A DNA stretch of 26,458 bases, from NCBI GenBank assembly GCA_910588945.1, contig CAJUSF010000014.1:1-26458 (forward strand), read 5' to 3'. A program made the translations under genes and the position numbers. Position 1 is the first letter of the stretch, and the number at the start of each line of letters is the position of its first letter. This document shows positions 24,059 to 26,458 of this stretch, one piece after another. This stretch comes from an uncultured Eggerthellaceae bacterium. Lineage in GTDB: Bacteria; Actinomycetota; Coriobacteriia; Coriobacteriales; Eggerthellaceae. The notes beneath the pieces were generated by a model that did not search any database, had not been told where the DNA came from, and saw only the letters and a program-made list of their open reading frames with translations.

Positions 24059-25516
24059 CTAGCGCGTATGCTTCTTCACTTTGCTGCGACGGAACGCCAC
24101 GATCGCCAAAACAAGCGCCGCCACAGCTGCAACAGCCAGACAGATACCCACAACGGTGGTCATAGAATCACCTGTCTGCGAAAGCTTGCCGTTCGTTTTC
24201 GGATCGCCGCCAACGTTCTGGTTATTACCGTTGCCGCCTGAAGAGCCGACGATAACAAACTGCTTGCTGATCGACCCCGAATAATTGCCGGCACCATCCG
24301 CAACTAAATAGTAAGTTCCGATAGCTGTCGGAGGGTTATTAACGCTATTGCCGTCTTTATCGATGATGCGAATGATGTAATCAACGTCCTTTTGCAGAAC
24401 CTTATCACCGTACTTGATGGTGTAATTGGAGAACTTGATCGGGTTTCCTGTGTATGTATAGTATTGAGTAAAGCCCTCGATTTTAGCTGTATTAATATTG
24501 GTTGTTCCAGGACGGTAATTATCCGCAACAGCAAATGCCGACTCAAACTTGCCAGTGTAATCTCCTATACCCTCAACGACGAGCTTATATTGACCGATCG
24601 CACTGACCTCAGAAACTTTATTTCCATCCTTGTCGGTGAAGTAAAAAATGTAGTCTTTGCCGTTCTCTAGCTTGCTTCCGCCTACAATAAAATCGAAGTT
24701 GATATCGATGGTGTTACCGTTTTTGTAAGAATAAACGGCTTGCAATCCATTTGCCATGGAGTTCTTGGAGATATCTTTCTTTGTAGTTGTGTCCCCCGAG
24801 CTGCCGTTGTTGTTACCTCCCTGGTTGGTATTCGCATTCGTATTGGTATTAGTATTAGTATTCGTGTTCGTATTGATATTTGCGTTCGTATTTGTGTTTA
24901 TGTTTGTGTTCGTGTTTATGTTGGAATTCGTATTCGTATTCGCATTGGTATTCGTATTTGTGTTTACATTCGCATTCGTATTGGTATTGGTGTTTGTATT
25001 ACCCGGATCATCCGGACCAGGACCAGGATCAGGGTCGGTCTTCGGATTCAGCTCGACGGTCTCGATACCTCCCGAAGGACTCTCCGTCTGAAGGCGAAGC
25101 ATGGCATCGGAGCCCGTAACACCCTGCATCGTCACGAACGCGCGCTCAGTCGTAGGAACATTCAGTGTACCCAGATCATAGGGGCCATCGCCCACCGCAT
25201 TGAGCGGCTTGTCGCCATTGGATACAATGATGGTCATGAGTCCCGTTTGATTATTGTAAGGCGATTGATATACAACGTTGCCTTGCGCAATATCGGAGAA
25301 ACTGAATGAAGCTCCCTCAATAGCCGCTCCGTCATCGCCGACTATCTTTAGATCGACCTGAACAGAATGTTCTCCAGCCAGATCAAGCCCGTAGATCTCA
25401 ACCTCGTTCTCGTTGATCTTGTTGAGCTCACCGTTTATGGCCCATGCGTTCATCGGCAACAAAGCGAGCACCGCCGCCATCATCACGCACATCATCCTCT
25501 TTAATGACTTCGCCAT
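24059..25516 (-). CDS. Cell-wall-anchored surface protein with Asn-Thr stalk
   Basis: A 485-residue secreted protein. A signal peptide (about 1-26, ending NAWA) is followed by a globular part to about 160, a DPDPGPGPDDPG linker, and an Asn-X stalk of about 57 residues (X mostly Thr, also Ala, Ile, Val or Ser). Two beta-sandwich-like repeats of about 85 residues come next, each with a YxYxGNxI or equivalent start, a GKDY/DVDY turn, a DKDGN motif and a GxGxYxG strand. The C-terminus has an LPXTG-like sorting signal LSQTG (about 445), a hydrophobic helix and a basic tail. ATG 25516 follows AGGAGG; upstream ATGs lack a ribosome site. The role is adhesion or a structural stalk by inference. Confidence 0.85.
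   Translation of the reverse strand: MAKSLKRMMCVMMAAVLALLPMNAWAINGELNKINENEVEIYGLDLAGEHSVQVDLKIVGDDGAAIEGASFSFSDIAQGNVVYQSPYNNQTGLMTIIVSNGDKPLNAVGDGPYDLGTLNVPTTERAFVTMQGVTGSDAMLRLQTESPSGGIETVELNPKTDPDPGPGPDDPGNTNTNTNTNANVNTNTNTNANTNTNSNINTNTNINTNTNANINTNTNTNTNTNTNANTNQGGNNNGSSGDTTTKKDISKNSMANGLQAVYSYKNGNTIDINFDFIVGGSKLENGKDYIFYFTDKDGNKVSEVSAIGQYKLVVEGIGDYTGKFESAFAVADNYRPGTTNINTAKIEGFTQYYTYTGNPIKFSNYTIKYGDKVLQKDVDYIIRIIDKDGNSVNNPPTAIGTYYLVADGAGNYSGSISKQFVIVGSSGGNGNNQNVGGDPKTNGKLSQTGDSMTTVVGICLAVAAVAALVLAIVAFRRSKVKKHTR
24825..25000. repeat. Hexanucleotide tandem repeat encoding the Asn-X stalk
   Basis: About 29 imperfect 6 bp units (plus strand near TATTNG-type units) lie inside the surface protein gene. 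Codons alternate between AAT and AAC for Asn and vary at the second residue, which keeps the tract in frame whatever the unit number because each unit is two codons. Confidence 0.8.
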
Positions 25517-25586
25517 TGCTCCTCCTTTGGCAAAACCCTTGCCGCAAACCCCTTGTTTTCCATCAACCGTCATCTTGCTTCTATCT

Positions 25587-26318
25587 CTACCTGTGAACAT
25601 CATAGGCACCGAAATTCAAGGTGATGCCAAAAAGGTCCACATACATCTCGTCGTTGATGCCCTGACGCTGAATGTTCTGGGCGGATCCAACCGCTACGAG
25701 CTTAGCATCGGATACCGAGCTTCCGCCATCGGTTCTAAAAAGCTCCGGATGGATAGCGCCCCACTCCTCAAGTCTATTCTCGTAAGTTCCCGGCTCAAAG
25801 TAATAAAGCCAAGTGCCGCCAAAAACCATGGCCGCGCTGTCGATGATCGCCGCGTCGCTAGATGCCACCTTATCGGTGATGATGATCTGCTGCGAAGGAT
25901 CTGCCACAACATTGCCCGCTTGGTCCTTGACCACGACCGTATTATAAACTGGATTGCCTGTAAAATCACCCATTATGACGAAAGAACCCTTGGGAATGAA
26001 AATATCGGAGCGCTGCTCGTCGCCATCGATCTCAACCACGTGTTCAAGCGTCACATCATGGGTAAGCTTACCCATACCAAAATGCGCATCCTCGCCAAGC
26101 AATAACACCTTGTAAACCGGGCTTGAGATCACATCGATCTCAGCAATCGACACCGGATCAGCATTGTCGCACCACTCCGTCAGGCGAATGTATGACGCAC
26201 TGTAAGTGGCAAGCATATCCGCTTTTGCAGGATCGCCCGTGCTGTCGGCCTCGGAGAAATAAATCGAGGCGCTCTCTGAACGACCAAACGCATCGTATCC
26301 CTTATAGTTGTCGGTGGC
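25587..26318 (-). pseudogene. Headless exported-protein gene cut by IS30
   Basis: An open frame of about 240 residues runs from the inner end of the right IS30 copy to the TAG at 25587. It has no start codon near its 5' end: the frame opens inside the IS end and the first ATG (26216) has no ribosome site. The remaining protein is rich in aromatic and acidic residues (LTEWCDNADP, FGGTWLYYFEPGTYENRLEEW, SAQNIQRQGINDEMYVDLFG). I do not recognise the family. It lies 70 bp upstream of the surface protein gene on the same strand and may have been its partner. The missing N-terminus lay beyond the insertion. Confidence 0.75.
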
Positions 26319-26458
26319 CGGGGCGGCTTCAGACGATCATTGCACCTTCCGCCAAAACTTCCTGCATCGCCTCGGAAGGAAACTTCCAATCTAGAACTTT
26401 CCTCGGGCGATTATTGAGTTGCCATTGAGCTTTGTCCACTTCCTCGTCTGAGACCTTC
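26319..26458 (-). mobile_element. IS30-family element, 3' end only (right copy)
   Basis: The transposase frame on the minus strand ends at the TGA at 26329-26331. Bases 26319-26446 are the exact inverse of 1-128, and the copy extends twelve bases further upstream before the window ends. The transposase 3' end faces inward, as in the left copy. It interrupts the exported-protein gene. Confidence 0.85.

Overview
This 26.5 kb window looks like chromosomal DNA of a Gram-positive anaerobe or facultative anaerobe, most likely an actinobacterium of the class Coriobacteriia. That placement is an inference. It rests on lipoprotein signal peptides with serine-rich tails, a sortase-type LSQTG surface protein, a cytochrome bd operon with a short Q-loop, nickel-pincer cofactor genes, and moderate GC. 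No rRNA or tRNA gene and no CRISPR array was seen. Nearly all genes are on the minus strand; the exceptions are the trpB2 unit and a cyclophilin lipoprotein.

Layout. Positions 1-128 and 26319-26446 carry the same 128 bp 3' end of an IS30-type element in inverted orientation, so the window begins and ends inside copies of one insertion sequence. Between them, on the minus strand unless noted: an ABC1/UbiB kinase-like protein and a metallo-beta-lactamase-fold hydrolase (281-3073); MazG (3188-4042); an OGG1-like DNA glycosylase (4136-4993); the methionine importer metN-metI-metQ (5091-7739); on the plus strand a Trp-Trp-Trp leader peptide, an intrinsic terminator and trpB2 (8012-9706); a DHA2-type MFS exporter (9749-11119); an OPT-family transporter (11249-13015); a repeat nest (13200-13770); a RhaD-like aldolase translationally coupled to larC and larB, with larE upstream (13747-17624); on the plus strand a cyclophilin lipoprotein (17896-18621); a CorC-like CBS protein; a Gln/Met/Pro-rich membrane protein; cydA-cydB (20799-23413); a second repeat nest (23620-24035); a cell-wall-anchored protein with an Asn-Thr stalk (24059-25516); and a headless gene cut by the right-hand IS30 copy.

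How the parts work together. metNIQ imports methionine. The trpB2 gene appears to be controlled by classical ribosome-mediated attenuation: leader peptide, Trp codons, then a strong terminator. larB and larC build the nickel-pincer nucleotide cofactor with larE, and a rhamnulose-1-phosphate-type aldolase is coupled to them although no lactate racemase gene (larA) is present here.

The most interesting non-genic content is a set of three dispersed fold-back repeat families, called A, B and C here. Family C occurs twice in opposite orientation, and the two copies differ by compensatory base-pair changes in two internal stems. Half of a family B element forms the stop codon and last six codons of the aldolase gene.
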